From the IMG/VR virus record IMGVR_UViG_3300035183_000373, positions 1-64,000 of that record: a stretch of DNA of 64,000 nt; one strand, given 5' to 3'. Shown here in pieces: positions 18,767 through 27,404 of this stretch (the stretch's first letter is position 1; each line of letters starts with the position of its first letter). Origin of the DNA: a virus. The notes under the pieces were generated by a model. That model made no database searches, was not told the DNA's origin, and saw nothing but the letters and a program-made list of their open reading frames with translations. A program made the translations under genes and the position numbers.

Positions 18767-20299
18767 TTATACAAATGTGGATACTGTTACACTAATGAAT
18801 TTCATAGGATACAAGAATTTAACAGAGCATGTTACGTTAATTCTACGAGGTTCGTTTGAATCTTGAATAGCTGTTATTTTTGTTTCTCCAGTATTTGGGT
18901 CATCTTTGGTTCCATACCCGAAAATTTCTCCAGATTGTCTTAATGAATTAAGTATGGACCTAGTCGTAGCCTCAACATCTCGTACTGTTTGTGGGTTAAT
19001 TGTTTTACCCTTATTAGTATAAGTCTCAAATAATTTTTGTGATAGAGTACGTTGAACAAGCCTACGCTGAGAAACAACGTTAATTTCCTGTGTATCCGCA
19101 CTAGTACTGTCAGTAGTAATAGCATCTCTTATAGTTATAAGACCAGCAACGTTTTGTAGTACAAGTACACCACCAGCACCAAGTGTATTCATCTGGAACA
19201 TATCCCATTTATCTTCCTCAATATTTATTCCAGTAACAGCAAATCCAGTAATAGGTGTAGACCTTAATGTTTGAGCAGCATGAACTCCAGCTACAGCGCA
19301 AGCAGCATAAGAACCATCAAGTTCAATTCTTTCGTTTTTATTGTTGGTTCTCCAAACTACCGATGGAGCAACTAATATAACATCTGAATCGGAGTACGTA
19401 CTTGCTTTACCTACATAAGAATTTGAAATGGTAGCATCGCCTATTAAGTCAAATCCATTTGGATTATACTTTGGAGAAGGAACACCATAATACATACCTC
19501 TCCATCTACCAACGGAATTCATGAGTTGTACATGCTGAAATAAATACGTATGAACATCATCTCTAAATGTTGACGTTGGCAAACTTCCACTTGGGAATAT
19601 AGCAATTATTTCTTCTACTGCACTTTTTTTACGGAGTTTATCAATAGCATCACGATAAGATGAAACGGAGTAGTTTGATAATGAACCACTTACTTGGCAA
19701 ACAATTACTGCTGGAGAACCATTTTCAAGTATAATTGATGCAGCAGTGGTCAAGCTACCAGTGGTATTGTTTTCTTCTCCATATGTATTTATTAACGATT
19801 GTTTATCTGAAAACACTTTTGGTTCAAATTGTGTACTATCGACATCATAAATATAAGATACATAATAAACTGAACCAGTTGCTGGAACATATCCGTTAGT
19901 AACAGCAGATGATTCTTGATTCCAAGAAATTATACCGTTATTATAAAATCCATTACTACCAAAATATCCAGGTATAGGTACACCATTAACAATGGAACCA
20001 GATACAAGATATAAACTTCCATTTAATCCAGGAACAGCATCTGGGTCATTACTAGAAGAACCAGAAACATAATTTAAACCAGCTCTTTTAGATATTTTTG
20101 TAATAATTACATTTGAAGTAGGGTAAACAGATAAAGTATCTATATTTGTTAATCCTCTTTGAACTGCTTCGTCTGTTACATATTTTACTGTTGGACCTAC
20201 ACCAACTATCGCTGGCAACCTTGCTTCTCCAGCTATATTGATAATTCTGGGATTAGGTACAACATTAACGTCAACTTTAGGCGGAGAATACAAACTCAT
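18767..20299 (-). CDS. Contractile tail sheath protein
   Basis: 510 aa. The start (SLYSPPKVDVNVVPNPR) is followed by AGEARLPAIVGVGPTVKYV, the usual sheath N-terminus. The conserved C-terminal domain carries ITGFAVTGINIEEDKWDMFQMNTLGAGGVLVLQNVAGLITIRDAITTD and INVVSQRRLVQRTLSQKLFETYTNKGKTI, which align with the T4 gp18/phage sheath C-terminal core. The protein ends with IRRINVTCSVKFLYPMKFISVTVSTFV-type strands. It proves the phage has a contractile tail. A normal RBS (AAAGGAAA) precedes the ATG. Confidence 0.92.
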   Translation of the reverse strand: MSLYSPPKVDVNVVPNPRIINIAGEARLPAIVGVGPTVKYVTDEAVQRGLTNIDTLSVYPTSNVIITKISKRAGLNYVSGSSSNDPDAVPGLNGSLYLVSGSIVNGVPIPGYFGSNGFYNNGIISWNQESSAVTNGYVPATGSVYYVSYIYDVDSTQFEPKVFSDKQSLINTYGEENNTTGSLTTAASIILENGSPAVIVCQVSGSLSNYSVSSYRDAIDKLRKKSAVEEIIAIFPSGSLPTSTFRDDVHTYLFQHVQLMNSVGRWRGMYYGVPSPKYNPNGFDLIGDATISNSYVGKASTYSDSDVILVAPSVVWRTNNKNERIELDGSYAACAVAGVHAAQTLRSTPITGFAVTGINIEEDKWDMFQMNTLGAGGVLVLQNVAGLITIRDAITTDSTSADTQEINVVSQRRLVQRTLSQKLFETYTNKGKTINPQTVRDVEATTRSILNSLRQSGEIFGYGTKDDPNTGETKITAIQDSNEPRRINVTCSVKFLYPMKFISVTVSTFV

Positions 20300-20446
20300 A
20301 TTGTTATTTTCCTTTTTAATTGTTTCAACTTATGTGACATTATTAAGTCAATAGTCGAATAAATATTCAATTAAATTAAAATAGTATATATATACGTTAA
20401 CTACCATACTATATTTAACATAATTATATTAAAATTTATAGTATTA

Positions 20447-21526
20447 TTAACATACATTTACAAAAATTTCTTTTATATATTTCTCATCAAAATCCATATA
20501 CCATTCTGAACGAACCTCAATAGTTAACGAAATTGTGAATATAACATCGTTATCTCCACGTTTTCTATTTTCTATCCCACCTTTATTTATATTTTTTATA
20601 AATAATCCACGTTTTGTCAGAAAAGATACATTATCATTTGATAACATAGATAAATCTATTTTTGTATCACTGTTAAGTAATCTATTTAAATTACCATATT
20701 GACTAATCTTTGTATATATTTCTATTAAATCCGCTAAATTTTGTACTTTTTCTATAGAATTTTTTGCAGAACATTTAACTACAAGAGAAAATTCATGTGC
20801 TCCTCCCATTCTCATAAACGGAGAATACCTTAACCCACCATATATACTTCCACTATATATAGTACCGTATGGTATACTCCCAGAATAATTAACTTTTGAA
20901 TATAATCCATTATAATTAGGGTCAATTGCTATTTTATAAACAGAACCACTTAATGGAGTTAATTCAATCCAATAATCTATATTTTTATGTATATTTGTAT
21001 GTGGATAAAAAGCGCCAAAATACGTTTTAAGTACATTAATATCATCAAAATTTTTTATACTTCCAGACGAAAGTAAAGTAGAACCAGTAGGAGAAAAATA
21101 ATTAGAGTACAATTTAATAGAAATATCATCTGTATTTGCTCCAATTTTCCAAATCAAATCAGATTCAAATCCTCCTAAAGAACCAGAAAAATTATTTGGT
21201 ATTTTAAATGCGAATGGTGAATTTGTTGAAAACTCTACTAGTGATAATGAACGATTACCTAATGGAAATAAAAAATCATATATATTTTCTACTTGATTAT
21301 TAAAACTCATTGAAACATGAGTTCCACCAGTAGTACCTACTGTTATAATAGGATATTTTTCTGGTTCTTCAAAAAATTGTTCAAATACCAATTCTTGTTC
21401 TGGTTTATCTACACTAATTATTTCAAGTTCTTTATTAGACCAGGGTCCACTATAAAGAAAAACTCGGCGTAAGTATTCTACGAATACTTCACGGCCAGTT
21501 TTTTCCATTCTATAATATAGATTCAT
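20447..21526 (-). CDS. Putative tail completion / neck protein
   Basis: 359 aa, beta-rich, between the neck gene and the sheath gene. Features are an N-terminal helix (MEKTGREVFVEYLRRVFLYSG), Gly/Ser-rich strands (ESDLIWKIGANTDDISIKLYSN) and a C-terminal strand pair (VIFTISLTIEVRSEWYMDF). The position directly before the sheath is where tail-terminator and head-tail joining proteins are encoded. No specific family was recognised. Confidence 0.55.
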   Translation of the reverse strand: MNLYYRMEKTGREVFVEYLRRVFLYSGPWSNKELEIISVDKPEQELVFEQFFEEPEKYPIITVGTTGGTHVSMSFNNQVENIYDFLFPLGNRSLSLVEFSTNSPFAFKIPNNFSGSLGGFESDLIWKIGANTDDISIKLYSNYFSPTGSTLLSSGSIKNFDDINVLKTYFGAFYPHTNIHKNIDYWIELTPLSGSVYKIAIDPNYNGLYSKVNYSGSIPYGTIYSGSIYGGLRYSPFMRMGGAHEFSLVVKCSAKNSIEKVQNLADLIEIYTKISQYGNLNRLLNSDTKIDLSMLSNDNVSFLTKRGLFIKNINKGGIENRKRGDNDVIFTISLTIEVRSEWYMDFDEKYIKEIFVNVC

Positions 21527-21527
21527 A

Positions 21528-22391
21528 TTATTTTATGTATGGTATGTTATATCTATCGTCTGAGAATTCTAATAAATTTAATTTAAATCGTTGTGAAACT
21601 AATTGTCTTTGTATAATTGAATCAGTTGAATTTACTATTTCATATCTATATTCTAATCCATCTGGACTATCTTCTGCTGCTAATATTAATATATCAAAAT
21701 CATTTACATATGGTGTCCATGCCATATGTGATTCTCTATTTTCAATTATAACTTTACCTTCGTCACTTATAACAATATCTTGAATGTTAATAGGTAATCT
21801 AACAAGAACTTGATTTGGTTTTTGAACAAAATCATTGTAATTACTTATATATTGTTTCCATCCGAATATCGATTGATTATTTGAATCTCCACGTTTTACA
21901 GTTAAATCTTCTACACCTTCTTCCCATGTAGTATAATGGTATGTTATAGAATTTATATTATTGAATCCTTTATTAAATACAACTTGAACTTTGTTTGGTT
22001 GTACATCTTTTTTTTCAATAACGGCTATTTCATTATCATTCGTAATATCATCTACAGTTAATACACGTGTTAATAAATTATTATTACTATATATAAATAT
22101 GTTACCTTTTCCATCATTAACATATGGTCTAGTATCTGGATGATTACTACCACCAGACCATAAAGTTAAATAATACCTATTGTCTATAAATTCAAATTGA
22201 TTTGGTAGTGGAGAGATTTGTGCTCCAGAATAGCCTACTGGAACACCGCCAGTAGCTCTTTGTAAAAGATACATTGGCGTGTGAGATATTCTCTGCAATA
22301 CAAGATACGTATCCTTAATATATTGAATATGTAAAGGGTCAATACCAAGATACGCATCGTAACCAAATGAAAAATTTCTTGGTGTTATCAT
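21528..22391 (-). CDS. Putative neck / head-tail joining protein
   Basis: 287 aa. The start MITPRNFSFGYDAYLGIDP is followed by beta-rich segments (QFEFIDNRYYLTLWSGG; KVQVVFNKGFNNINSITYHYTTWEEG). It sits one base upstream of the 359-aa gene, so the two are co-translated. Gene order (membrane protein, this gene, tail completion, sheath) suggests a neck component. No domain is recognised with confidence. Confidence 0.5.
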   Translation of the reverse strand: MITPRNFSFGYDAYLGIDPLHIQYIKDTYLVLQRISHTPMYLLQRATGGVPVGYSGAQISPLPNQFEFIDNRYYLTLWSGGSNHPDTRPYVNDGKGNIFIYSNNNLLTRVLTVDDITNDNEIAVIEKKDVQPNKVQVVFNKGFNNINSITYHYTTWEEGVEDLTVKRGDSNNQSIFGWKQYISNYNDFVQKPNQVLVRLPINIQDIVISDEGKVIIENRESHMAWTPYVNDFDILILAAEDSPDGLEYRYEIVNSTDSIIQRQLVSQRFKLNLLEFSDDRYNIPYIK

Positions 22392-22394
22392 TTA

Positions 22395-22856
22395 TTATAT
22401 ATTATTATTTGTGGTATTATTTACATTATTAGAGGTAGTATTAGTATTAGTATTAGTATTAGTATCTATAAAATTATTTATATTATTAGGAGTAATATTA
22501 TTATTTGTATTAATAGAAGACCTTTTCTCAAAAATAGATTGAATAGAACGTATTAATAATATACCTAAAAGTAATTGCTGCCAATTATTTGGTATATCTA
22601 TTAACTGTAACGAAGATGTAGCTACTAATACTCTAACATATGCTATTATAAATAAAGATACTACTGCTAAAGATAATAGATTTTTATGACTTGGTTTATT
22701 TGGCTGACCGTTATTTTCTTCAAAAAATCCTTTAAACCATTCAAATTGATTATTCAACCATTGTTTACTTTTATCGGTTCCTCTTATTATTATATAAAAA
22801 ATTATTAAAATAATTAATGAAAGAATAGATAAAAGTATTATACCTGTAGTATTCAT
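22395..22856 (-). CDS. Small membrane protein in virion/lysis region
   Basis: 153 aa. There is an N-terminal transmembrane helix (IILLSILSLIILIIFYIII, residues about 5-24), a basic/polar loop and a second hydrophobic segment (LLSLAVVSLFIIAYVRVLVA, about 60-80). A third weaker one (WQQLLLGILLIRSIQSIF) precedes a low-complexity tail of Asn/Thr (NTNTNTNT). It could be a second holin, a spanin-like factor or a membrane-associated neck factor. Nothing in the sequence decides between them. Confidence 0.6.
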   Translation of the reverse strand: MNTTGIILLSILSLIILIIFYIIIRGTDKSKQWLNNQFEWFKGFFEENNGQPNKPSHKNLLSLAVVSLFIIAYVRVLVATSSLQLIDIPNNWQQLLLGILLIRSIQSIFEKRSSINTNNNITPNNINNFIDTNTNTNTNTTSNNVNNTTNNNI

Positions 22857-22871
22857 GTTTTATATTCACCT

Positions 22872-23612
22872 TTAACCATTTCCAAGATATGTTATTGTAG
22901 CCCAAGTCCACCTTTGGTCAGGTGTAGCGTTTACTTGCGATGAATTATTTTCTATTCTTAATGTCATAGTTTCATCAGCACTTAATCTAACACTAAAATT
23001 AGTACTTAAATGCATATTTGCATTAGTTAAACCAAAGTTTCTATCTTCCCTACCTCTACCATTTTTACTATTCGTAATTCTAAACAGTTGAGCAACACCC
23101 GTATTTAATACAAGTACATTATAGTGCACAAGGTATACACCTGTAAGAGGAGCAGTAAATACACCAGTTGTAGTATTATACTCACTTCCAGCAGTTGGGA
23201 ATGTAGAGAAATCAATTACGTCATAAATAAATGTTTGTGGGTTATCTATTGTACTTGAATTCACTGCAAAACCAGAACTTCTTTTAAGCGATAATTGATA
23301 TTTTGTAATACTTCCAGTTGACCAGTATGCATTCCCATTTGAATCCGAAGTAAATACATATCCACTTACAGCACCAGATTTCATCTGGAATTTATCTGTA
23401 ATAACACTACCAGTTACAAGAACACTACCAGTAGTAATTAAACTTCCAGAGATAGTTTGAAATTGAGTAAAAAAGTTGGGAACATATGTTCTTGCAAATA
23501 CTTGAATAGGTATTCTATAATTATCACCAGCATGAATTATTGGTATATAATCATTTTGTGCGTCAATAGAACCAGAAGGCAGTATATTTAATTCACTTAT
23601 TTTTTTACTCAT
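22872..23612 (-). CDS. Short fibre with C1q/TNF-like head
   Basis: 246 aa. The N-terminal part (residues about 50-105) carries the same VTGSVITDKFQMKSGAVSGYV module as the large fibre at 608-4357, including matching DNA. The C-terminal 140 residues look like a C1q/TNF-like jelly roll (YNTTTGVFTAPLTGVYLVHYNVLVL ... ADETMTLRIENNSSQV ... WTWATITYLGNG). C1q-like trimers are common receptor-binding or decoration tips. It may decorate the head or be an alternative fibre. It is far from the other fibre genes. Confidence 0.72.
   Translation of the reverse strand: MSKKISELNILPSGSIDAQNDYIPIIHAGDNYRIPIQVFARTYVPNFFTQFQTISGSLITTGSVLVTGSVITDKFQMKSGAVSGYVFTSDSNGNAYWSTGSITKYQLSLKRSSGFAVNSSTIDNPQTFIYDVIDFSTFPTAGSEYNTTTGVFTAPLTGVYLVHYNVLVLNTGVAQLFRITNSKNGRGREDRNFGLTNANMHLSTNFSVRLSADETMTLRIENNSSQVNATPDQRWTWATITYLGNG
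23341..23460. repeat. Tail-fibre module DNA repeated in a second gene
   Basis: Near-identical to parts of 2060-2150 and to 3558-3593 (ccagtagtaattaaactt then ccagagatagtttga) in the large fibre gene. The two genes are 19 kb apart, so this is a dispersed repeat within one genome. Confidence 0.8.
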
Positions 23613-23615
23613 AAA

Positions 23616-23762
23616 TTAGTTCTCCATTAATATAAAACTACCATCTTCTAATAGTAAATCACTACCGTCTTCTAAAAGAATACGATGTATAATAGTAGGT
23701 ATTACAAAATTATTGCTGACACTTTTTTGTAGTAATAAATTATTTAATAAAATTAGTTTCAT
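23616..23762 (-). CDS. Small protein with LLEDG repeats
   Basis: 48 aa. The ATG overlaps the preceding stop as ATGA, and the stop lies three bases before the C1q fibre start, so it is tightly packed between two real genes. Its sequence has the short repeat LLEDGSDLLLEDGSFIL, a pattern seen in small structural proteins encoded next to tail-fibre genes. Function is unknown. The tight coupling and coding-like repeat support that it is expressed. Confidence 0.55.
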   Translation of the reverse strand: MKLILLNNLLLQKSVSNNFVIPTIIHRILLEDGSDLLLEDGSFILMEN

Positions 23763-24034
23763 GACGATACGAAAGGTTTAATATTATATGCTATAACACT
23801 TCCTGTAGATAGTTGAATAGCCGTAAATTCTCCAGCTAAAAGAATACCTGCTGGACAAGTTACGCTACTTATATTACCAGATATACTACCACTCAATACT
23901 TGAAATTTACAGTTTTCTATTACTTGTATCAATCCAAATTTACCTGCTACTTGTCCAGAAGATGATGATATTACAACTCCACCAAATCTACCAGAACTAA
24001 GATTTAATATTTCAGTATTGTTTAAAAAATTCAT
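23759..24034 (-). CDS. Small beta-rich fibre-associated protein
   Basis: 91 aa. Ser/Gly-rich strands (GRFGGVVISSSSGQVAGKFG, then LLAGEFTAIQLSTGSVIAYN) look like a compact beta-sandwich such as a decoration or fibre accessory domain. Preceded by AAGGAGAAAATTATG (good RBS). It is encoded between a 139-aa gene and the LLEDG gene. Family unknown. Confidence 0.6.
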   Translation of the reverse strand: MNFLNNTEILNLSSGRFGGVVISSSSGQVAGKFGLIQVIENCKFQVLSGSISGNISSVTCPAGILLAGEFTAIQLSTGSVIAYNIKPFVSS

Positions 24035-24046
24035 AATTTTCTCCTT

Positions 24047-24466
24047 TTATGATGGTCTTACCCAAACTTCACCTTCTAACCAACGTTGAGCTAATTCTAT
24101 ATTGCCACTTGGGTACATAAATAAATTATATATTCCTCTAATTCCGCCTTCAAATAATTTTGTTTGATTTGCAGTTAAACTAATAGTTATACTTCCGCTA
24201 CTATACAATGAACCCGTACTAGGATTAGGACCATTAAATATTAATGTAAAATAAGCCATTATATTAGGATTACTATATGTTTCCTTGATATATGCTAATC
24301 CTGTATACCCTTCTAAATTTACTGGTACTAATGTTGGATTTATAGAAGAAGAAGGTTCTAAAAATGATATTGGTAATGAGAATGCAGCACCCTTATCAAT
24401 AGTAATATCCCAATGTTCCGCATTATTTCTTTGAGTTAAAGTAATAATAGCTTTATTGGACATCAC
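24047..24466 (-). CDS. Unknown small virion-region protein
   Basis: 139 aa. It has an N-terminal DITIDKGAAFSLPISFLEP stretch, followed by GYTGLAYIKETYSN, FTLIFNGPNPSTGSL, SGSITISLTANQTKLF and a Trp-containing end. The pattern resembles small tail/appendage proteins with an Ig-like fold ('dW...r.G.t...pi...d..G.p.dLtG..a..qir'). It overlaps the holin gene by 14 bases. Function is unknown, probably structural. Confidence 0.55.
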   Translation of the reverse strand: MMSNKAIITLTQRNNAEHWDITIDKGAAFSLPISFLEPSSSINPTLVPVNLEGYTGLAYIKETYSNPNIMAYFTLIFNGPNPSTGSLYSSGSITISLTANQTKLFEGGIRGIYNLFMYPSGNIELAQRWLEGEVWVRPS

Positions 24467-24959
24467 TTTTATCCCTTTTTTTTTGTACAGAAAAAATTCT
24501 TAATTTATCTAATATACCATTAGGAAATGGTAAATTTAAAATTATACAACAATTTTCGACAATTGAAATAACTTCTGTTAAAGCTAACCATGTAAGTGCG
24601 GCTGTATCTAATCCTAGAAAATTAAACAATGGATTAACATAAGATAATAAATGAAATACAGATACTATTATTAAATATAATAATAATTTAATAAGACCAT
24701 TTCTAAATGAACTTGAAGTAAAAGTTTTATTTTTAAGTGCTACACATACACCTATTATTTGGTCAATAATCACTAAACCAACAAGTACTCCTACGCCTAA
24801 TACATTAGAGTGTATAAAAAATGATATAAATGATGTTATACAAGTTATTATGGTTTTAAACCATTTAAATTCTAATATTGAATTAATAGAATTATATATT
24901 GGTGATAAAAATGTTTTTAAGTAATTCATAGTAGTTATTTCATATTCATATACACACAT
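24453..24959 (-). CDS. Holin, phage_holin_4/TcdE-like
   Basis: 168 aa; residues 11 onward (MNYLKTFLSPIYN) are an alternative start. Three to four transmembrane segments are visible: VLGVGVLVGLVIIDQIIGVCVAL, LIKLLLYLIIVSVFHLLSYV and ALTWLALTEVISIVENCCIIL. The layout, a D in TM1 (IIDQIIGV), a K-rich loop (KNKTFTSSSFRNGLIK) and an E in the last TM (TEVISIVEN), matches the toxin-secretion/phage-lysis holin family of Gram-positive phages. It would permeabilise the membrane at lysis. No endolysin gene is adjacent. Confidence 0.8.
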   Translation of the reverse strand: MCVYEYEITTMNYLKTFLSPIYNSINSILEFKWFKTIITCITSFISFFIHSNVLGVGVLVGLVIIDQIIGVCVALKNKTFTSSSFRNGLIKLLLYLIIVSVFHLLSYVNPLFNFLGLDTAALTWLALTEVISIVENCCIILNLPFPNGILDKLRIFSVQKKRDKSDVQ

Positions 24960-25128
24960 AATTATTCTTATCCATTAAAGTTCTACACACACTTACCCCT
25001 CATTAACTAATTATATTTTTCATAAAACAAATTTTATTGTAATGTTAATAATGTAGTATAACAACAAGTACTATCTTTACTGATGCTATCACTGTTAATC
25101 AATATAATATTTTATTTTAATAAATTCA

Positions 25129-25683
25129 TTAACTACCCATACCAAGTCGTGTACCACGAAGACCTCTCGTAAGACTTCTAGGAAATGATACCATTCCAGA
25201 GAATTGACCCTTCGGTTCAATTCTCTGAAATGCTATAGTTTTACGTAATACTGGTAGTGTATTTGTAATAAATGATAAAATTGCTCCAGCACCTATATTA
25301 GCATAATCTTGCTGTTTTTTACGCATTAATGATATGCCATTATCACTGTATTCAAAATGCACACCTGCTTCAAACCATTGTAAACGTATACCAACAAAAA
25401 ATTCGGCACACATCATTACTGCCGTTGTAAGTATAGATGTATTATCTTCTAATGTTGGATTTGCAGCACCTTGATATAAGTCAGCAGATGTAAATGTAGT
25501 AGTAATCGGAGGAAATGTATTAAACCAATTCAATCCTAATCTAAAATCTTCCCAAAGCTCGTCATCACTCAATTGCCCTGGAAGTCTATAATTTGAACCA
25601 GATGCTAATTGAGTTCTCATGGATAATCTAGACCTAAGCATATCAACAAAAAATTTTTGTTCTGTAGTTAATTGGTATGCCAT
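25129..25683 (-). CDS. Putative head completion/connector protein
   Basis: 184 aa, directly downstream of the major capsid gene and a terminator. It has a helical N-terminal part (TTEQKFFVDMLRSRLSM), LSDDELWEDFRLGLNWFNTFPP, a central helix (ILTTAVMMCAEFFVGIRLQWFEAG) and a basic end (RSLTRGLRGTRLGMGS). This fits a connector/adaptor-like protein in size and position. Homology is not certain. Confidence 0.55.
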   Translation of the reverse strand: MAYQLTTEQKFFVDMLRSRLSMRTQLASGSNYRLPGQLSDDELWEDFRLGLNWFNTFPPITTTFTSADLYQGAANPTLEDNTSILTTAVMMCAEFFVGIRLQWFEAGVHFEYSDNGISLMRKKQQDYANIGAGAILSFITNTLPVLRKTIAFQRIEPKGQFSGMVSFPRSLTRGLRGTRLGMGS

Positions 25684-25699
25684 AACGAAATTCCTTTTT

Positions 25700-25747
25700 T
25701 AATAAAAAAAGGGAACAAACCTAATGAAAATTGGTCTGTTCCCTTTT
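25700..25747 (-). terminator. Rho-independent terminator after the major capsid gene
   Basis: On the minus strand an 11-bp GC-containing stem (GGGAACAGACC / GGTTTGTTCCC, one G-U pair) is followed by a run of seven U. It lies about 65 bases after the capsid stop and ahead of the connector gene, so it should lower transcription past the capsid gene. Confidence 0.85.
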
Positions 25748-25812
25748 AACAGGTTTGTTCATTGGTTTACATACTATAACATATATTATGTTATATTGTA
25801 TGAAAACTTATT

Positions 25813-26760
25813 TTACTGAATTATTGTACCACTATGCAATCCACGAGCAACACCATTAGCAACTAATGCAGCCATACCAATTTCTTCGTAAGCCACATAG
25901 CCGATTGATGCTTGCTTAGGATTATCGTCAGGCATTAAAATAAGTTCAGTACGAACTGGCATAACCCCAAAGAAGCGAGGTTCAGCAAGAGCATAAACAG
26001 AACCCTTCTGAACGAGACGGCTAACAATTAAGTCAATACCCCATATACTTCCATAGAGACCAGTTTCCAGAACTTCACGGAGAGACACAGGGTCTAAATC
26101 TTTATTAGACCACACACGAATATCGGCAAATGAACGGAATCGCATTAAGAATGCATACTGCGGTAAATCAAAATCCATAATAGATGCCGATAAATCGTTC
26201 AAAAAGACCTTACTTGCACCAGCTGTTCCAGTAGTATAAGGAACATTGCTTAAATTACCAGCAGTAGTACTGTTAAGTAACGCAAGGAACTGTAAGTCTT
26301 CCTGTTCCTGAACAGCAATCTTCAATGCTTCTTGAGTACGGTCAAGAATATTGAACCTACGCTGTTGAATTTCAGACAATCGAATATTTGCATCAGCAAA
26401 TATTTCCCAAGTAGTGGGTTCAACATATTCAGCATTGATATTAACAGAATCAACACTTCCTTGCTTTGAAACAACGAAAGCATTGACCTGCTTTTTAATA
26501 TCTCGGTCGTACCTAACAATCTGACCTTGAGCAAGAACGTCTATCTCAAGAAATTTTCTAGCAACTCCAACATAGTCTAACTGTTCACGAATAGGAACAG
26601 CCATTTGAGCACCTACTGCCTGACGCCCAGCTTCAGTCTGTAATGCATCAAACACCTGGTCAACGCTTATAGAATTCTGAAAGGTGTCAAATGCATCCTG
26701 AGCACCAGTTACTGTACCTGCCTGAGTAGCAAACCCAGATTGAGGTCTATTTGTATTCAT
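25813..26760 (-). CDS. Major capsid protein
   Basis: 315 aa. The HK97-like pattern includes an N-terminal arm, then REQLDYVGVARKFLEIDVLAQGQIVRYDRDI, a beta-hinge and E-loop region, and a long spine helix (RRFNILDRTQEALKIAVQEQEDLQFLALLN). The late P-domain/A-loop part has LPQYAFLMRFRSFADIRVWSN, LYGSIWGIDLIVSRLV and YALAEPRFFGVMPVRTEL. Codon use is more GC-rich than its neighbours, as usual for the most abundant phage protein. A strong RBS (AAGGAG) precedes the ATG. It lies after a decoration gene and the scaffold. Confidence 0.85.
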   Translation of the reverse strand: MNTNRPQSGFATQAGTVTGAQDAFDTFQNSISVDQVFDALQTEAGRQAVGAQMAVPIREQLDYVGVARKFLEIDVLAQGQIVRYDRDIKKQVNAFVVSKQGSVDSVNINAEYVEPTTWEIFADANIRLSEIQQRRFNILDRTQEALKIAVQEQEDLQFLALLNSTTAGNLSNVPYTTGTAGASKVFLNDLSASIMDFDLPQYAFLMRFRSFADIRVWSNKDLDPVSLREVLETGLYGSIWGIDLIVSRLVQKGSVYALAEPRFFGVMPVRTELILMPDDNPKQASIGYVAYEEIGMAALVANGVARGLHSGTIIQ

Positions 26761-26796
26761 ATTATTACTCCTTAATATAAAATGTTTTACATATTG

Positions 26797-26818
26797 ACTG
26801 TGATTTTAAAATCACAGT
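26797..26818 (-). promoter_or_regulatory. 22-bp perfect palindrome upstream of the capsid gene
   Basis: ACTGTGATTTTAAAATCACAGT, a perfect inverted repeat 38 bases before the capsid ATG. It could be an operator or a leader hairpin. A second inverted repeat (GGTGGTGT...ACACCACC) lies just upstream at about 26826-26853. Neither has a clear U-tract. Confidence 0.45.
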
Positions 26819-26888
26819 TATAATTGGTGGTGTTTTATTTTAGGTACACCACCAAAACCTATTTAGCTATAATAATTACCGTATTTTA

Positions 26889-27344
26889 TTATATACGGAA
26901 TAAAACACCAAGTGTATAATCATTATCAGCAGACGGAACTTGAATCAACTTAGCTATAACAGAACTTGTTGCAACAGTAGCAGTCAGCTTACCGCTAGCA
27001 TTAACCCACAAATTAGCACCAACAGCAGCACTCTCAACACTGGAATCATAAGCACGGCTTGAACTACCAGCTTTAACCTCTGCACTATGGTTAATATATA
27101 CCTTAGAACCAGCACCATAGATACCTGTTAACAGCGAACCAGTAGGCGGAGTAGAAAGACCAAGCTGAGTAGTATTAGCAGGGTCAACGCCCATGAACAG
27201 AGCATTATCGCCAGAAGCTAATGATGCTTCTCCTAACGAATTTAGCGTGAAAAACTGACCAGGAAGCCACCCAGTATTAACAGTTGCTGACGTAACTTTA
27301 AATGTGTCCTTTGCAAACACACGATTCATCAATACTTTACTCAT
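26889..27344 (-). CDS. Putative capsid decoration protein
   Basis: 151 aa, Ala/Ser/Gly/Val-rich and beta-rich, encoded between scaffold and major capsid protein with similar codon use. The pattern FFTLNSLGEASLASGDNALFMGVDPA and LWVNASGKLTATVA resembles head-fibre or decoration proteins ('G..V.l...G....a.....'). It probably stabilises the capsid surface. Confidence 0.55.
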   Translation of the reverse strand: MSKVLMNRVFAKDTFKVTSATVNTGWLPGQFFTLNSLGEASLASGDNALFMGVDPANTTQLGLSTPPTGSLLTGIYGAGSKVYINHSAEVKAGSSSRAYDSSVESAAVGANLWVNASGKLTATVATSSVIAKLIQVPSADNDYTLGVLFRI

Positions 27345-27404
27345 AATTTACCTCTTTAAAATATATTTAGATAATATTTACGATTTAACGAGTTATTTAA
27401 CATT

